From assembly GCA_018711985.1 (NCBI GenBank), contig DVHS01000169.1, positions 1-38,950 on the forward strand: a stretch of 38,950 nucleotides of DNA. Reading direction: 5' to 3'. A model generated the notes under the pieces. The model was not told the origin of the DNA. It worked only from the letters and a program-made list of their open reading frames with translations, and did no database searches. Source of the stretch: Egerieenecus merdigallinarum. GTDB taxonomy: Bacteria > Bacillota > Clostridia > Christensenellales > Aristaeellaceae. Shown in pieces: positions 1-8,530 of the stretch. The translations under genes were made by a program, and so were the position numbers. Within the stretch, counting starts at the first letter, position 1. Every line of letters starts with the position of its first letter.

Positions 1-1
1 C

Positions 2-160
2 AAGAAGTGGACCATTGCCTCCAGTGGAACCTATCCCTCGCTGTACGGTGCGTACATGCACCCGGACTATGTGGAAAATCAAGGTCAGTCCGTTTACTTT
101 ACCATGAGCAAGTACTTCCCGATTTATAATATTATGTGGATGCGCTTTGACCTTCCGTAA
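2..160 (+). CDS. C-terminal end of a DUF4185-like secreted protein (partial)
   Basis: An open frame enters from the left edge and runs 52 codons to a TAA at 158-160. The visible residues include YPSLYGAYMHPDYVE, VYFTMSKYFPIYN and a final MRFDLP. This resembles the last beta-propeller blade of DUF4185 or related five-bladed sugar-binding proteins, where a 'YGAYMHP...YFTMS' pattern is common near the C-terminus. It ends 41 bases before the start chosen for the transporter on the same strand, so the two may be co-transcribed. Substrate and localisation cannot be judged from this fragment. The family call rests on recall of the motif and is moderate at best. Confidence 0.55.
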   Translation, partial: KKWTIASSGTYPSLYGAYMHPDYVENQGQSVYFTMSKYFPIYNIMWMRFDLP

Positions 161-201
161 ATCATCGGGCCTGCACGGAAACGCGCATGAGGAACGCTGC
201 C

Positions 202-1587
202 ATGAAGAGGAGCAGCTTGCGGCTGATGTACGCTGAGTTTACCGAAATTTTCAATTTCCGGCAAGACGACGCCAAAGGACGCTCCATTACGCTGGCCAGC
301 GTGGTGCTCAGCGCCCTGTACAATGTGTTCATTACCGGGCTGTTCTACACTGGCTTTTTGTCCATGTACGGCATGTCCATTACGGATGCGGGCATCGTCA
401 CCTTCATTCCCTTCATTGGCAACCTGTTCAGCGTATTTTCCTCCAAATTGCTTGCTCGGTTCAAGCGGCGCAAGCCTGTGTTGATCGTTGCCAAGGTTTA
501 TTTTTACGCCATGTATATTCTGGCAACCAACGTCATGCCGAACTTCGTGGCAGACCCTCAAGCGCGGCTGATCTGGTTTGCGGGGATCATCTTCCTGGCC
601 TATGCGGTCTATGCACCCTTCAGCACGGGGTTCACCGTTTGGTTTTACAGCTTTTACCCCAAGCACAATGAGCGGCGCACCAAATTTTTGCTGTATCAGC
701 AGGCGCTGAGCACGGTGATGACCAGCGTGGTACTGATTTTCAGCAGCATACTTACCGATGCCGTGGCCGGTTCGCCCTTTCAGGAGGAGCTGATCCTGGG
801 GCTGCGCTACTTTGCCTTTGCGCTGGTGGTGGCTGAAATTGCCATACAGGCCTGCGCCAAGGAACCCTCCTATGACCGGGAGCAGCCCTTGCAGATCCGC
901 AAGGTGTTCACGCTGCCTTTCCGCTATCGTAAGTTCCTGTACTGCATGCTGCTCATGTTCGCCTGGAACTATATTGCCAACTTGCCCAACGGCGTGTGGA
1001 ACTATCATCTGCTGAACCATATGCAGTTTTCCTATACCCTGATTAACGCCATGTCAGTGATGTACACGGTGCTCTTCCTGCTGCTTTCCAATGCATGGCG
1101 CAAGCTGCTGCGCCGCTATTCCTGGGTGAAAACCTTCGGCATGGCGCTGCTTTGCTGGGTGCCCACGGAGGTGCTCTTCTTTACCATGACGCCGGAGAGA
1201 ACCTTTTTGTATATTCCGCTCTGCGTTGTGCAGAACATTCTCAACGTGGGCCTGAATCTGTCCTATGCCAATGTCCTCTACCTGAACCTGCCCGAGGAGA
1301 ACTCCACCACCCATATTGCGTTCAACACCATTGGGTGCAATCTGTTTGCATTCCTGGGCCTATTGACCAGCACATGGGTAAGCTCCGTCACCGGGGACCT
1401 TACCATGCCCCTGATGGGGATGGAGATCTATTCCGTGCAGTTCATGTGCCTGATGCGGGCGGTGACCATGCTGGTGATGGGGGTTGTGCTCGTGAGCAGA
1501 TGGCGCGTGTTTACCCCCCAGGAGGATATTGATGAGGTCGATAGTTACCGCAAGGTACGCCAACGGGGCATGCTGCGAAAGGCATAG
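202..1587 (+). CDS. MFS-like multi-pass membrane transporter
   Basis: This is a 461-residue integral membrane protein with about twelve hydrophobic stretches and short basic cytoplasmic loops such as ARFKRRKP, which sits where the MFS loop 2-3 motif is expected. That architecture suggests a major facilitator permease, and the substrate cannot be read. I chose the ATG at 202 because GAGGA at 189-193 lies 8 bases upstream. An in-frame ATG at 187 would add five residues but has only a weak GGAA ahead of it. The N-terminus (EFTEIFNFRQDDAKGRSITLAS) begins with a cytoplasmic stretch before the first helix. The preceding DUF4185-like gene suggests possible carbohydrate-related work, which is inference from position only. 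Confidence 0.7.
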   Translation: MKRSSLRLMYAEFTEIFNFRQDDAKGRSITLASVVLSALYNVFITGLFYTGFLSMYGMSITDAGIVTFIPFIGNLFSVFSSKLLARFKRRKPVLIVAKVYFYAMYILATNVMPNFVADPQARLIWFAGIIFLAYAVYAPFSTGFTVWFYSFYPKHNERRTKFLLYQQALSTVMTSVVLIFSSILTDAVAGSPFQEELILGLRYFAFALVVAEIAIQACAKEPSYDREQPLQIRKVFTLPFRYRKFLYCMLLMFAWNYIANLPNGVWNYHLLNHMQFSYTLINAMSVMYTVLFLLLSNAWRKLLRRYSWVKTFGMALLCWVPTEVLFFTMTPERTFLYIPLCVVQNILNVGLNLSYANVLYLNLPEENSTTHIAFNTIGCNLFAFLGLLTSTWVSSVTGDLTMPLMGMEIYSVQFMCLMRAVTMLVMGVVLVSRWRVFTPQEDIDEVDSYRKVRQRGMLRKA

Positions 1588-1669
1588 GTGGGGGAGAACG
1601 GAGCAGGGACAGCCTCCACAGCAGAAAGCACGCCAAAGCACAGAAGCACTTATATGGTATATGCAGAAA

Positions 1670-1700
1670 GGCCCCGGGTGCCAGGCAGGCATCCGGGGCC
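1670..1700 (-). terminator. Rho-independent terminator after the HAD phosphatase
   Basis: Arms GGCCCCGG (1670-1677) and CCGGGGCC (1693-1700) form a perfect 8-bp GC stem, with an inner GCC/GGC extension. Read on the minus strand the stem is followed by TTTCT, so it fits the end of the phosphatase transcript. It may also slow transcription arriving from the transporter on the plus strand, although no T-run follows on that side. Confidence 0.65.
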
Positions 1701-1712
1701 TCGCGTATGGAA

Positions 1713-2363
1713 TTATTTTAGCAGATCCATCAGTTCCATGGGATGGTGGAGCACCGCTTCCGCGCCGCTTTCCCTTAGCTCCGCTTCTTTCCGGAATCCC
1801 CACAGCACGCCCACGGGATGCATGCCCGCCCGCCGGGCACAGCACATGTCCACGGAGGTGTCGCCCAGATATACAAAATGCTCGGGGGAAACGCCCATGG
1901 CCTGGGCCACCGCCAACGCTCCGGTGGGATCGGGCTTGACGGGGATGCCCTCCTGCTGGCCGCGCACCTGGTCAAAGACCACATCCGGAAAGTAGTGCGC
2001 AACCACATGCACGGTGTCCGCGTGCGGCTTGTTGGACAGCACCGCCAGGCGAATGCCCTGCGCCTTCAAAGCGGCCAGCATTTCGGGAATGCCCGCGTAG
2101 GGACGGGTGGTCACCTGATTGTGACTGCCATACCAGTCCTGATAGGTCTGGCGCACCGCGTCGGCCAGGTCCTGCCGTTCCCGCACGGCGCGCTGGGACA
2201 GTATTTTCACGCCATCGCCCACCAGGTATTTATATTCCTCGGTGGTCCAGGTGGGCAGGCCGTGCTGGAGCAGGGCGCGGTTCATGGCGTTGGCAATGTC
2301 TTGCAGGGTATTGGTTAGCGTTCCGTCCAGATCGAACAAAGCGGCTTGTATCTGTTGCATCAT
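1713..2363 (-). CDS. HAD-family phosphatase, phosphoglycolate phosphatase-like
   Basis: A 216-residue haloacid dehalogenase hydrolase. Motif I is FDLDGT near residues 10-15, with the nucleophile and acid/base aspartates. Motif II is LAVLSNK, the motif III lysine lies in VKPDP, and motif IV is YLGDTSVD. The helical cap between motif I and II and the overall length match Gph/PpaX-type phosphatases acting on phosphoglycolate or other small phosphate esters, so the exact substrate is open. The start at 2363 follows GGAGG by 5 bases, and a second ATG directly after it (2360) has 8-base spacing and is equally plausible. The gene is divergent from the BofC-like gene. Confidence 0.85.
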   Translation of the reverse strand: MMQQIQAALFDLDGTLTNTLQDIANAMNRALLQHGLPTWTTEEYKYLVGDGVKILSQRAVRERQDLADAVRQTYQDWYGSHNQVTTRPYAGIPEMLAALKAQGIRLAVLSNKPHADTVHVVAHYFPDVVFDQVRGQQEGIPVKPDPTGALAVAQAMGVSPEHFVYLGDTSVDMCCARRAGMHPVGVLWGFRKEAELRESGAEAVLHHPMELMDLLK

Positions 2364-2441
2364 GCATTCCTCCGTATATTTTGCCTGTGTTCGGCCCATA
2401 CTGCTTATGCCAAAACGTAAAAGCAGGGGGCGAAGAAAAGA

Positions 2442-3026
2442 ATGAGAGACGGGGAAAAGAAAAACGAAAACATCAAAATGATGCTCAATGGCCGGCAGCT
2501 GCTGCTGGGCCTTGGCACCCTGGGAGCACTGGCCGTGCTGCTGGCAGTGGGGTTGGCCCCCGATGAGGCCGCGGCCCCGGGGCCGGAGCCCAGCGTCGCC
2601 CAGGTGGACAGCGCCGCGGGGGTTACCCTGGCAGCCGACTGCCAAGTGGTGCAGCACCTGATCTACACGCCTTGCGGCCATGAGCTGACCCGCCGCCAGC
2701 CCCTGCCGGAGGAGCTGGTGGGCAAGGGCAGGGCCGAGGCGGAAGCTGCCTATGATCTGTGGCAGATCACATCCTTCAGCGCTACGGAGCTGGCCATGGA
2801 GCAAACCGTGGAGATATACTGCCCGGAACATCAGGTGCTCATGCCGGACGCCTCGGGGGTGCTGTGCATTTTTGAAAACCGCTACGGCGACGCTCTGGCA
2901 CTGGTGCGCTCCCTGGATACGCCGCTGTCCTCCCTGCCGGAAAGCCTCCAGGAGGAGCTGCGGCAAGGTAAGGGCTTTGACTCCGTGGAGGAGCTGGAGC
3001 GGTGGCTGGAAAACGCGGAGAGCTGA
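2442..3026 (+). CDS. Membrane-anchored BofC-like protein
   Basis: A 194-residue protein with a short basic N-terminus, one hydrophobic segment at about residues 19-39 and an extracytoplasmic remainder. The core has CGHELTRRQPL, then FSATELAMEQTVEIYCPEH, then CIFENRYGDALALVRSLDTPL and ESLQEELRQGKGFDS. The last part resembles the BofC C-terminal domain seen in many Clostridia, where a DIPxxxLP...L..GI..ds pattern is typical. BofC of Bacillus inhibits the sporulation protease SpoIVB, but most clostridial homologues are uncharacterised. The start at 2442 has AGGGGG 11 bases upstream, and downstream ATGs at 2478 and 2481 lack a ribosome binding site. The gene converges with the EamA permease, with 6 bases between stop codons. 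Confidence 0.55.
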   Translation: MRDGEKKNENIKMMLNGRQLLLGLGTLGALAVLLAVGLAPDEAAAPGPEPSVAQVDSAAGVTLAADCQVVQHLIYTPCGHELTRRQPLPEELVGKGRAEAEAAYDLWQITSFSATELAMEQTVEIYCPEHQVLMPDASGVLCIFENRYGDALALVRSLDTPLSSLPESLQEELRQGKGFDSVEELERWLENAES

Positions 3027-3032
3027 CCTGCG

Positions 3033-3938
3033 TCAGGACGCGCCTGATGCCCAGCGCCCGCGCCGGGGGAAAAGCTGACGGAGGAATGAAAGCTGCGTTT
3101 CACTGATGAGCACGGCCAGGAAAATCAACACAAACCCCGCCGCCAGCCGGGGCGTGACCACTTCCCCATAGAACAACACCGAGAACAGCACGCCGAATAC
3201 GCTCTCCAAGCTCAGCAAAATGGCCGCGGGAGCGGGCGGCGTGCTTTTTTGTCCCACACTTTGCATCAGCAGGGCAAGGGCCGTGGAGAACACGCCCAGG
3301 TAAATCAGTTCGCCCACTGCGCCGGCGGGCAGGGCATCCGGGGGCGTTTCGGCGGCAAGGCTCAGCAGCCAGGCCATGAGGGCCGCCGCCATAAACTGTA
3401 TCAGGGTCAGCAGCGCCGTATCCTCCCCCTGGCTAAAGCGGGCCAAAGCAATCATGTGCGCCGCGTAAATCACCCCGCTAACCAGCGTGAGCAGGTCGCC
3501 ACGGCCCACGGTAAAGCCCTCTGTGAGAGACACCAGCCCAATGCCGCCCAGGCAGAGCACCGCCGCCAGCCCATTGTAGACCGTGGGCCGCCTGCCCAGC
3601 AGCGCCCAGTTGAGAAAAGGCACCAGAATGCAATAGACCGTGGTGAGAAAGGCGTTTTTCCCCGGGGTGGTATCCATGAGCCCGAAGGTTTGCACCCCAT
3701 AGGCAGCGCATAGCAGCACGCCCAGCGCAGCGCCCCGGGCCCAGGTGGAGGCGCGAATAAGCTTCAGCCGCTTCCAGAAAATCAGCGCCAGTACGCCCGC
3801 GCCCATGGTGAATCGGATGCCCAGGAGCATCCAGGTGGGAATGCTGTCCACGGCATTTTTCATCACAAAAAATGCGCTTCCCCAGATCATGGCGGCCAGG
3901 AGCAGCGCCAAACGTCCGCCTAAGTCCCGCTTTGTCAC
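3033..3938 (-). CDS. DMT-superfamily EamA permease
   Basis: A 301-residue membrane protein with ten hydrophobic segments arranged as two EamA repeats. Repeat 1 begins LLLAAMIWGSAFFVMKNA and repeat 2 follows RGDLLTLVSGVIYAAHM. The signatures MIWGSAFF, GVQTFGLMDTTPGKNAFLTT and LLSLESVFGVLFSVLFYGE are characteristic of 10-TMS drug/metabolite exporters (RhaT/YdcZ-type), with the Glu in the last motif conserved. The substrate is unknown. The open frame extends further upstream, but the GTG at 3938 (residues VTKRDLGGR) is preceded by GGAGG with 10-base spacing and gives the family's usual length. The gene ends convergently with the BofC-like gene and shows no operon partner on its own strand. Confidence 0.85.
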   Translation of the reverse strand: MTKRDLGGRLALLLAAMIWGSAFFVMKNAVDSIPTWMLLGIRFTMGAGVLALIFWKRLKLIRASTWARGAALGVLLCAAYGVQTFGLMDTTPGKNAFLTTVYCILVPFLNWALLGRRPTVYNGLAAVLCLGGIGLVSLTEGFTVGRGDLLTLVSGVIYAAHMIALARFSQGEDTALLTLIQFMAAALMAWLLSLAAETPPDALPAGAVGELIYLGVFSTALALLMQSVGQKSTPPAPAAILLSLESVFGVLFSVLFYGEVVTPRLAAGFVLIFLAVLISETQLSFLRQLFPRRGRWASGAS

Positions 3939-4212
3939 GATGCCGTCGCCTCCGCTTTGGTGTGGGGCATGCCGCAGTGTGCCGAAAAAGTGGTGGAACC
4001 ACTTTCCTGAAGAAACAAATCCAGTCAACCATAGGTCTCCCCGAACTTGCAAGGAATTGATTTGGCAAGCCAGGTCAACATCCCGCGAAACCGGCATAGC
4101 CGGCCTGCACGCTTGAACGCCAGAGGAGCTGCGGCCCCTCCGACACTTTCCAGACTTCTTTGACAGCCTGGGGCATGCTTCAGAGGTATTGTACGCAATG
4201 TTGTGGTGGACG

Positions 4213-5298
4213 TCAATGCGCGTCCTGAGGTTTCTCCGCCTTTTTTTGCGTGGATGTCACGGTGCTTGCCTGGGTCAGGCCCAGCCATTTTTCATAGAAC
4301 ATCTGGGGGCGGTTGCGGATACCGTTATAAGCCGCACACAGCAGCAGCACCGGCAGGGTAACGGGCTGCGCCAGGGGTTGCAGCAATACGCCCCAGAGCA
4401 GTACCCCCCGCAGCAGGTAACGTTCCGGTCTCGCCGTGCCGCCAGTGTGCGCATCCGTCAGGCGGATCTTCACCAGGGCCTTGCCCAGGGTTTGACCGTG
4501 CCACAGGGCGGGGAGAATGCCCTGGCAGAGGATGGCCGCGCCCAGGGCCGCTGCCGCAGTGCCGGAGCGCTGCCCCAGGGGCAGGATCAGCCACAGGGGC
4601 GCAGCAACCACCACCTCCACCCCTGCGTCCACCAGGAAAGCAAAGCTACGCCGCACATAGCTCACCCGGCTGCCCCGCTGGTAGCTCACCTGATTCAGCC
4701 GCTCCCTGCTGGGCAGGAAGCAGGTGAACAGCGGCGTAAAAACATAGCCCAGCCAGCCCCCCAGGGTATTGCCGATCAGGTCGTTCACGTCACAGCAGCG
4801 GTACACAAAGGGGGCCAGCCCGTAGGTGCCGGTGAGCTGGGTCAGCTCCAGAAAAAGCGACCCCAGGAAGGCGATCACCACGGTTTTCAGCCTGCCGCAG
4901 CCGAAGTAGTACCGCAGGAAAATCCCCAGGGGAAAGAACATCAGTACATTGCACAGGGGTTCATACAGCCCGGAGGAGTAAATGGCCACCAGCCAACTCT
5001 TGGGATCGTCCCAGGAAAAGGTTACGCCGCTGTCCAGCACCTCCGGCACATAATTGAAAGGAATCAGGTTCACGGTGGTCCGCTGGGTGACCACCGTGCC
5101 TTCCCGGGGAAATGGCAGTATCGCCAGGAAGTACACGCAGATCAGGTAATACAAAAAGGCGTACATCAGCGCCACGCGCATCACCAGCACCGCCCCATAC
5201 CTGCGGTAGCAATAGATCATATAGGGCAGGGTAAACAGCGCGGCCAGCAGGGGAAAGAAAACCGCGGCGGTGAGAATCGGTTCCAGGTATTTTTGCAT
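4213..5298 (-). CDS. VanZ-like and RDD domain fusion membrane protein
   Basis: A 361-residue membrane protein made of two known modules. Residues 1 to about 190 carry a VanZ-like domain: TTVNLIPFNYV, then LCNVLMFFPLGIFLRYYF, ELTQLTG and CDVNDLIGNTLGGWLGY, the usual VanZ signature run. Residues about 200-330 form an RDD-type domain, with SYVRRSFAFLVDAGVEVV, GQTLGKALVKIRLTDA and RYLLRG. VanZ-type proteins alter teicoplanin or lipoglycopeptide sensitivity in some Firmicutes by an unknown mechanism. RDD proteins are multi-pass membrane proteins of mixed function, including cation/proton exchange. The start at 5298 follows GGAGG by 5 bases. A terminator-like hairpin lies only 32 bases upstream, so mrp probably does not feed this gene strongly. 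Confidence 0.8.
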   Translation of the reverse strand: MQKYLEPILTAAVFFPLLAALFTLPYMIYCYRRYGAVLVMRVALMYAFLYYLICVYFLAILPFPREGTVVTQRTTVNLIPFNYVPEVLDSGVTFSWDDPKSWLVAIYSSGLYEPLCNVLMFFPLGIFLRYYFGCGRLKTVVIAFLGSLFLELTQLTGTYGLAPFVYRCCDVNDLIGNTLGGWLGYVFTPLFTCFLPSRERLNQVSYQRGSRVSYVRRSFAFLVDAGVEVVVAAPLWLILPLGQRSGTAAAALGAAILCQGILPALWHGQTLGKALVKIRLTDAHTGGTARPERYLLRGVLLWGVLLQPLAQPVTLPVLLLCAAYNGIRNRPQMFYEKWLGLTQASTVTSTQKKAEKPQDAH

Positions 5299-5330
5299 GC
5301 ATTCCTCCGGAATCAAAAAATGGAAAACAA

Positions 5331-5380
5331 GAAAATCGGGCGAACAACCGCGAAATCAGCGGCGGATTCGTCCGATTTTC
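5331..5380 (-). terminator. Terminator-like hairpin between mrp and the VanZ-RDD gene
   Basis: GAAAATCGGGCGAA (5331-5344) and TTCGTCCGATTTTC (5367-5380) are near-perfect inverted arms with one mismatch. A nested CCGC/GCGG hairpin sits in the loop. On the minus strand the structure begins 18 bases after the mrp stop and is followed by a T-rich stretch, then the ribosome binding site of the VanZ-RDD gene. It can act as a terminator for mrp or as an attenuator for the next gene. Confidence 0.7.
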
Positions 5381-5397
5381 ATTGCCTTGGGCTGCGC

Positions 5398-6228
5398 TTA
5401 CAGCTTGCGGGCAGGCGTATGCTCCACCACGTCCGCCGCGCCGTCCAGCCAGTTTTCGTTGAACAGCTCCACCAGGCCCTTGTCGCAGGCGGAGGCCAGC
5501 TCGGGCTGGATGGGCAGCTGGGCCAGCAGCGGCAGGCTGTGGGCCTGCGCCACTTGCAGGGTTTTGCCCTCGCCAAAGGGATAGATCTTCTTGCCGCAAT
5601 CCGGGCAGGCGATCCAGCTCATGTTTTCCACAATGCCCAGCACGGGAATGTTCATCATCTTCGCCATGTTGACCGCCTTTTCCACGATCATGCCCACCAG
5701 CTCCTGGGGGCTGGCAACAATGATGATGCCGTCCACCGGCAGGGACTGGAACACCGTCAGGGGCACGTCCCCGGTTCCCGGAGGCATGTCCACAAACATG
5801 AAGTCCACATCCCCCCAGAGCACGTCCGTCCAGAACTGCTTGACCGTACCGGCGATGAGCGCGCCGCGCCAGACCACCGGGTCGGTGTCATGCTCCAGCA
5901 GCAGATTGATGGACATGAGCTTTACGCCGGTCTTGCTCTCCGCCGGGAGAATCCCCTCGTCACAGCCCATGGCCTTTTCATGAACGCCGAACATACGCGG
6001 AATGGACGGACCGGTGATGTCCGCGTCCAGCACGGCGGTGGCATACCCACGCCGCTTGAGCAATGTGGCCATCAGTCCGGTGACCAGGCTCTTTCCCACG
6101 CCGCCTTTGCCGCTTACCACGCCAATGACATGCTTGACGTTGCTCCCCGCGTTCTGGGGGGCTAGTAAACTGGTCGCTTCGCTGCACTTGCTCTGGCAGG
6201 AGGCGCAGTCGTGATTGCATTCAGCCAT
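5398..6228 (-). CDS. mrp: Mrp/NBP35-type Fe-S cluster carrier P-loop ATPase
   Basis: A 276-residue cytosolic ATPase of the Mrp/Nbp35/ApbC family, which bind and transfer [4Fe-4S] clusters to apoproteins. The N-terminal cysteine group is Cys4, 8, 11 and 15 (CNHDCASCQSKC), as in Nbp35-type members. The deviant Walker A is GKGGVGKS at 40-47, the switch region VDMPPGTGD is at 146-154, and a second cluster motif CPDC occupies 208-211. Presence of both Cys sites favours a true cluster scaffold over a MinD-like protein. The start at 6228 has AAGGA close upstream. The 334 bases between this start and the divergent lipoprotein start at 6563 hold the lipoprotein promoter and an inverted repeat, and I see no gene there. 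Confidence 0.92.
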   Translation of the reverse strand: MAECNHDCASCQSKCSEATSLLAPQNAGSNVKHVIGVVSGKGGVGKSLVTGLMATLLKRRGYATAVLDADITGPSIPRMFGVHEKAMGCDEGILPAESKTGVKLMSINLLLEHDTDPVVWRGALIAGTVKQFWTDVLWGDVDFMFVDMPPGTGDVPLTVFQSLPVDGIIIVASPQELVGMIVEKAVNMAKMMNIPVLGIVENMSWIACPDCGKKIYPFGEGKTLQVAQAHSLPLLAQLPIQPELASACDKGLVELFNENWLDGAADVVEHTPARKL

Positions 6229-6409
6229 GTATCCTTCACCCCTGTTTGTGAATTCTATGAACCATTCGCCGCGCAGAGGCAGTTTCCTGCCGCAGCGGGA
6301 AAACTTTGTGCATTTTTCAGGAGTATTTGCCGGGATGCAAGAAAAAAATCTTTCGTTCCGTCACCCTCGTGCGGGGAAGAATCCGCCTCCCTTGCGCGTT
6401 GGAATAGTA

Positions 6410-6434
6410 CAGACGGAAAAGAAACGTCCGTCTG
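6410..6434. repeat. Perfect inverted repeat, possible operator
   Basis: CAGACGGA (6410-6417) and TCCGTCTG (6427-6434) form a perfect 8-bp inverted repeat with a 9-base AT-rich spacer. It lies 36 bases upstream of the -35 element of the lipoprotein promoter. No T-run follows on either strand, so an operator or activator site is more likely than a terminator. The binding protein is unknown. Confidence 0.4.
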
Positions 6435-6469
6435 CGTCACAAACTTCCATTTTGGGTGAAAAATAGTGC

Positions 6470-6499
6470 TTGCGTCAATGCATCAGGTGCATGTACAAT
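6470..6499 (+). promoter_or_regulatory. Sigma-A-type promoter of the PG-binding lipoprotein
   Basis: TTGCGT at 6470-6475 and TACAAT at 6494-6499 are separated by 18 bases. Because the -10 element lies downstream of the earliest in-frame ATG (6470), it also supports the later ATG at 6563 as the true start. Confidence 0.65.
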
Positions 6500-6562
6500 A
6501 GATACGGAGTCATTTTGGCAAAGGATGCTCCACTGGCTATGGAAGGGAAGGGATTTCTGGTT

Positions 6563-8485
6563 ATGAAGACGAAACGCGCCGTAAAGGGATTGGCCCTGGC
6601 GCTTCTGCTTGGCCTATGCTTATGGATGACCGGCTGCTATATACCGCCGGACCAAATCACCGACGACACCCAGGATCTGACCGTGGGTTCCAATAACCTG
6701 CCGTTCCAGACCCTGGCGCCCACGGCTACCACCACCCCTTCGCCCACGCCGGGACAGAATGTGCAGAGCACCGCGGGGGTGAACGTGGGGGATACCACGG
6801 GTACCCAGCCCACCACCACGGTGGACTGGAATGCCGACTGGGGCTCCACGAACAACAGCGCCACCACGCCGCCCTCCAGCAACGCCACCGTGGTGGTGAT
6901 AACCTCTGCGCCCACCAATACGCCCAAGCCTGCTGCGACGCCCACGTCAACCTCCTCCTCGCTGCGCAATGGCTCCACCGGTACGGCGGTGCGTACCCTG
7001 CAGCAGCGGCTGAAGGAACTGGGCTATTACAGCGGCTCTGTGGACGGTGACTTTGGCGACGGTACGGAGCAGGCCGTGATTGCCTTCCAGAAGGCCAATG
7101 GCCTGAACGCGGACGGTGTGGCCGGCACGCAGACCATTACCAAGCTGTACAGCAACAATGCCGTGCCCGCATCCTCCTCCAATTCTTCGTCGGGTTCCTC
7201 CGGTTCCAATACGGTGACCGCTACCCCGCGTCCCAACGCCACGGCTACGCCGCGGCCTACCGCCACCCCGGACCTGAGCAAGGACATTTACCTGCGCGAG
7301 GGTTCCACGGGACGGAATGTGCGTACGCTGCAAAACCGCCTGATTGAGCTGGGGTGGATGGACGGCAAAGCCGACGGCACCTATGGTGGCGCCACCGAGG
7401 CAGCCGTGATCGCCTTCCAGAAAAAGACCTCCGGCCTGTGGGACGACGGTGTGGCCGGACCGGATACCTTGAAGGCACTGTACTCCAACTCCGCGGCCAA
7501 GTCCTCCTCGCCCGTGTCCTCCATCGGCGAGACCCTGGAAAACGGCTCCGAGGGTGATGCGGTTCGGGCGCTGCAAAAGCGCCTGAAGGCGTTGGGCTAC
7601 CTGAACGGCAGCGTGGATGGCTCCTTTGGCCCCTCCACCCTGTCGGCGGTAATCTCCTTCCAGGAGAAGAATGGCCTGAATGCCGATGGCAAGGCGGGCA
7701 CGGCCACGCTGAACGCGCTGTACAGCGCCAATGCCATTTCGGCCTCCGGCAGTTCATCCGGCGGGAGCTCCGGCGGCTCCTCCAACGTTACGGCCACGCC
7801 CTCCGCAACCCTGAAGGAAGGCGATACCGGCGAGGCGGTGAAGAGACTGCAACAGCAGCTGAAAACCCTGGGCTATTACAGTGGGTCGGTGGACGGAACC
7901 TATGGCAGCGGTACGGTGGCCGCCGTGGAGAACTTCCAGCGGATCAACAACCTTACCGTGGATGGCAAGGCTGGCCCGGCTACCCAGAGCAAGCTTTTCG
8001 GTACCAACGCCACCGCCAACACGTATTCCACCCTGCGGGAATATGACGAAGGGTCTGCCGTGACAACGCTCCAGTCTGCACTGTATGAGCTGGGATATTT
8101 CGATGGCCCCATTGACGGCATCTACGGCGCCACCACTAAGGATGCGGTGCGCGCCTTCCAGATCAACAATAACCTGAAGGTGGACGGCGTGGCCGGAAAC
8201 AGCACGCTCCAGGCGGTGTACTCCAGCTCCGCGGTGAGCGCCACGGCGGATAACACGGAGTTTACCACCCTGCGTGCCGGGGACAAGGGGGACCAGGTGG
8301 TACAGCTGCAGGATCAGCTGATGAAGCTGGGCTACATGGTGACCGCGGCCACGGGGGTATATGACGACCTGACGGTTTCGGCGGTGGCGGTGTTCCAGTC
8401 CCGCAACGGTCTGAACTCGGATGGTGTAGCCGGCCCGGAAACCCAGCGGGTACTGTATTCCGACAATGCGGTGAAATACCAATAA
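6563..8485 (+). CDS. Lipoprotein with six peptidoglycan-binding repeats
   Basis: A 640-residue predicted lipoprotein. A basic n-region (MKTKRAVKG) and hydrophobic core end in the lipobox LWMTGC with Cys25. A Pro/Thr/Ser/Asn-rich linker runs to about residue 130. Six PG_binding_1 (pfam01471) domains follow, each about 65 residues and built on 'LR.GS.G..V..LQ..L..LGYY.G.VDG.YG..T..AV..FQ...GL..DG.AG..T'. Linkers between the first four are Ser/Thr/Ala/Pro-rich; the last copy diverges most (GYMVTAATGVYDD). No amidase, SleB or transpeptidase catalytic domain is visible, so its role is probably binding or cross-bridging cell wall. The ATG at 6563 has an AAGGGAAGGG ribosome binding site and lies behind the promoter at 6470-6499. 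Confidence 0.9.
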   Translation: MKTKRAVKGLALALLLGLCLWMTGCYIPPDQITDDTQDLTVGSNNLPFQTLAPTATTTPSPTPGQNVQSTAGVNVGDTTGTQPTTTVDWNADWGSTNNSATTPPSSNATVVVITSAPTNTPKPAATPTSTSSSLRNGSTGTAVRTLQQRLKELGYYSGSVDGDFGDGTEQAVIAFQKANGLNADGVAGTQTITKLYSNNAVPASSSNSSSGSSGSNTVTATPRPNATATPRPTATPDLSKDIYLREGSTGRNVRTLQNRLIELGWMDGKADGTYGGATEAAVIAFQKKTSGLWDDGVAGPDTLKALYSNSAAKSSSPVSSIGETLENGSEGDAVRALQKRLKALGYLNGSVDGSFGPSTLSAVISFQEKNGLNADGKAGTATLNALYSANAISASGSSSGGSSGGSSNVTATPSATLKEGDTGEAVKRLQQQLKTLGYYSGSVDGTYGSGTVAAVENFQRINNLTVDGKAGPATQSKLFGTNATANTYSTLREYDEGSAVTTLQSALYELGYFDGPIDGIYGATTKDAVRAFQINNNLKVDGVAGNSTLQAVYSSSAVSATADNTEFTTLRAGDKGDQVVQLQDQLMKLGYMVTAATGVYDDLTVSAVAVFQSRNGLNSDGVAGPETQRVLYSDNAVKYQ

Positions 8486-8497
8486 AAAGATAATCTA

Positions 8498-8530
8498 AGC
8501 CCGCGGTCTATGCTGGACCGCGGGCTTTGC
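8498..8530 (+). terminator. Rho-independent terminator of the PG-binding lipoprotein
   Basis: A perfect 11-bp stem AGCCCGCGGTC / GACCGCGGGCT with a 7-base loop lies at 8498-8526, followed by TTGCGTTT. It begins 13 bases after the stop codon. The following stretch to 8678 holds no gene I can support. Confidence 0.85.

Noticed and set aside
4189..6165. A 658-codon plus-strand open frame opposite the VanZ-RDD and mrp genes.
   Set aside because: It is a GC-driven antisense frame, rich in His, Gln, Gly and Arg with no domain pattern. The minus-strand genes have clear motifs and ribosome binding sites.
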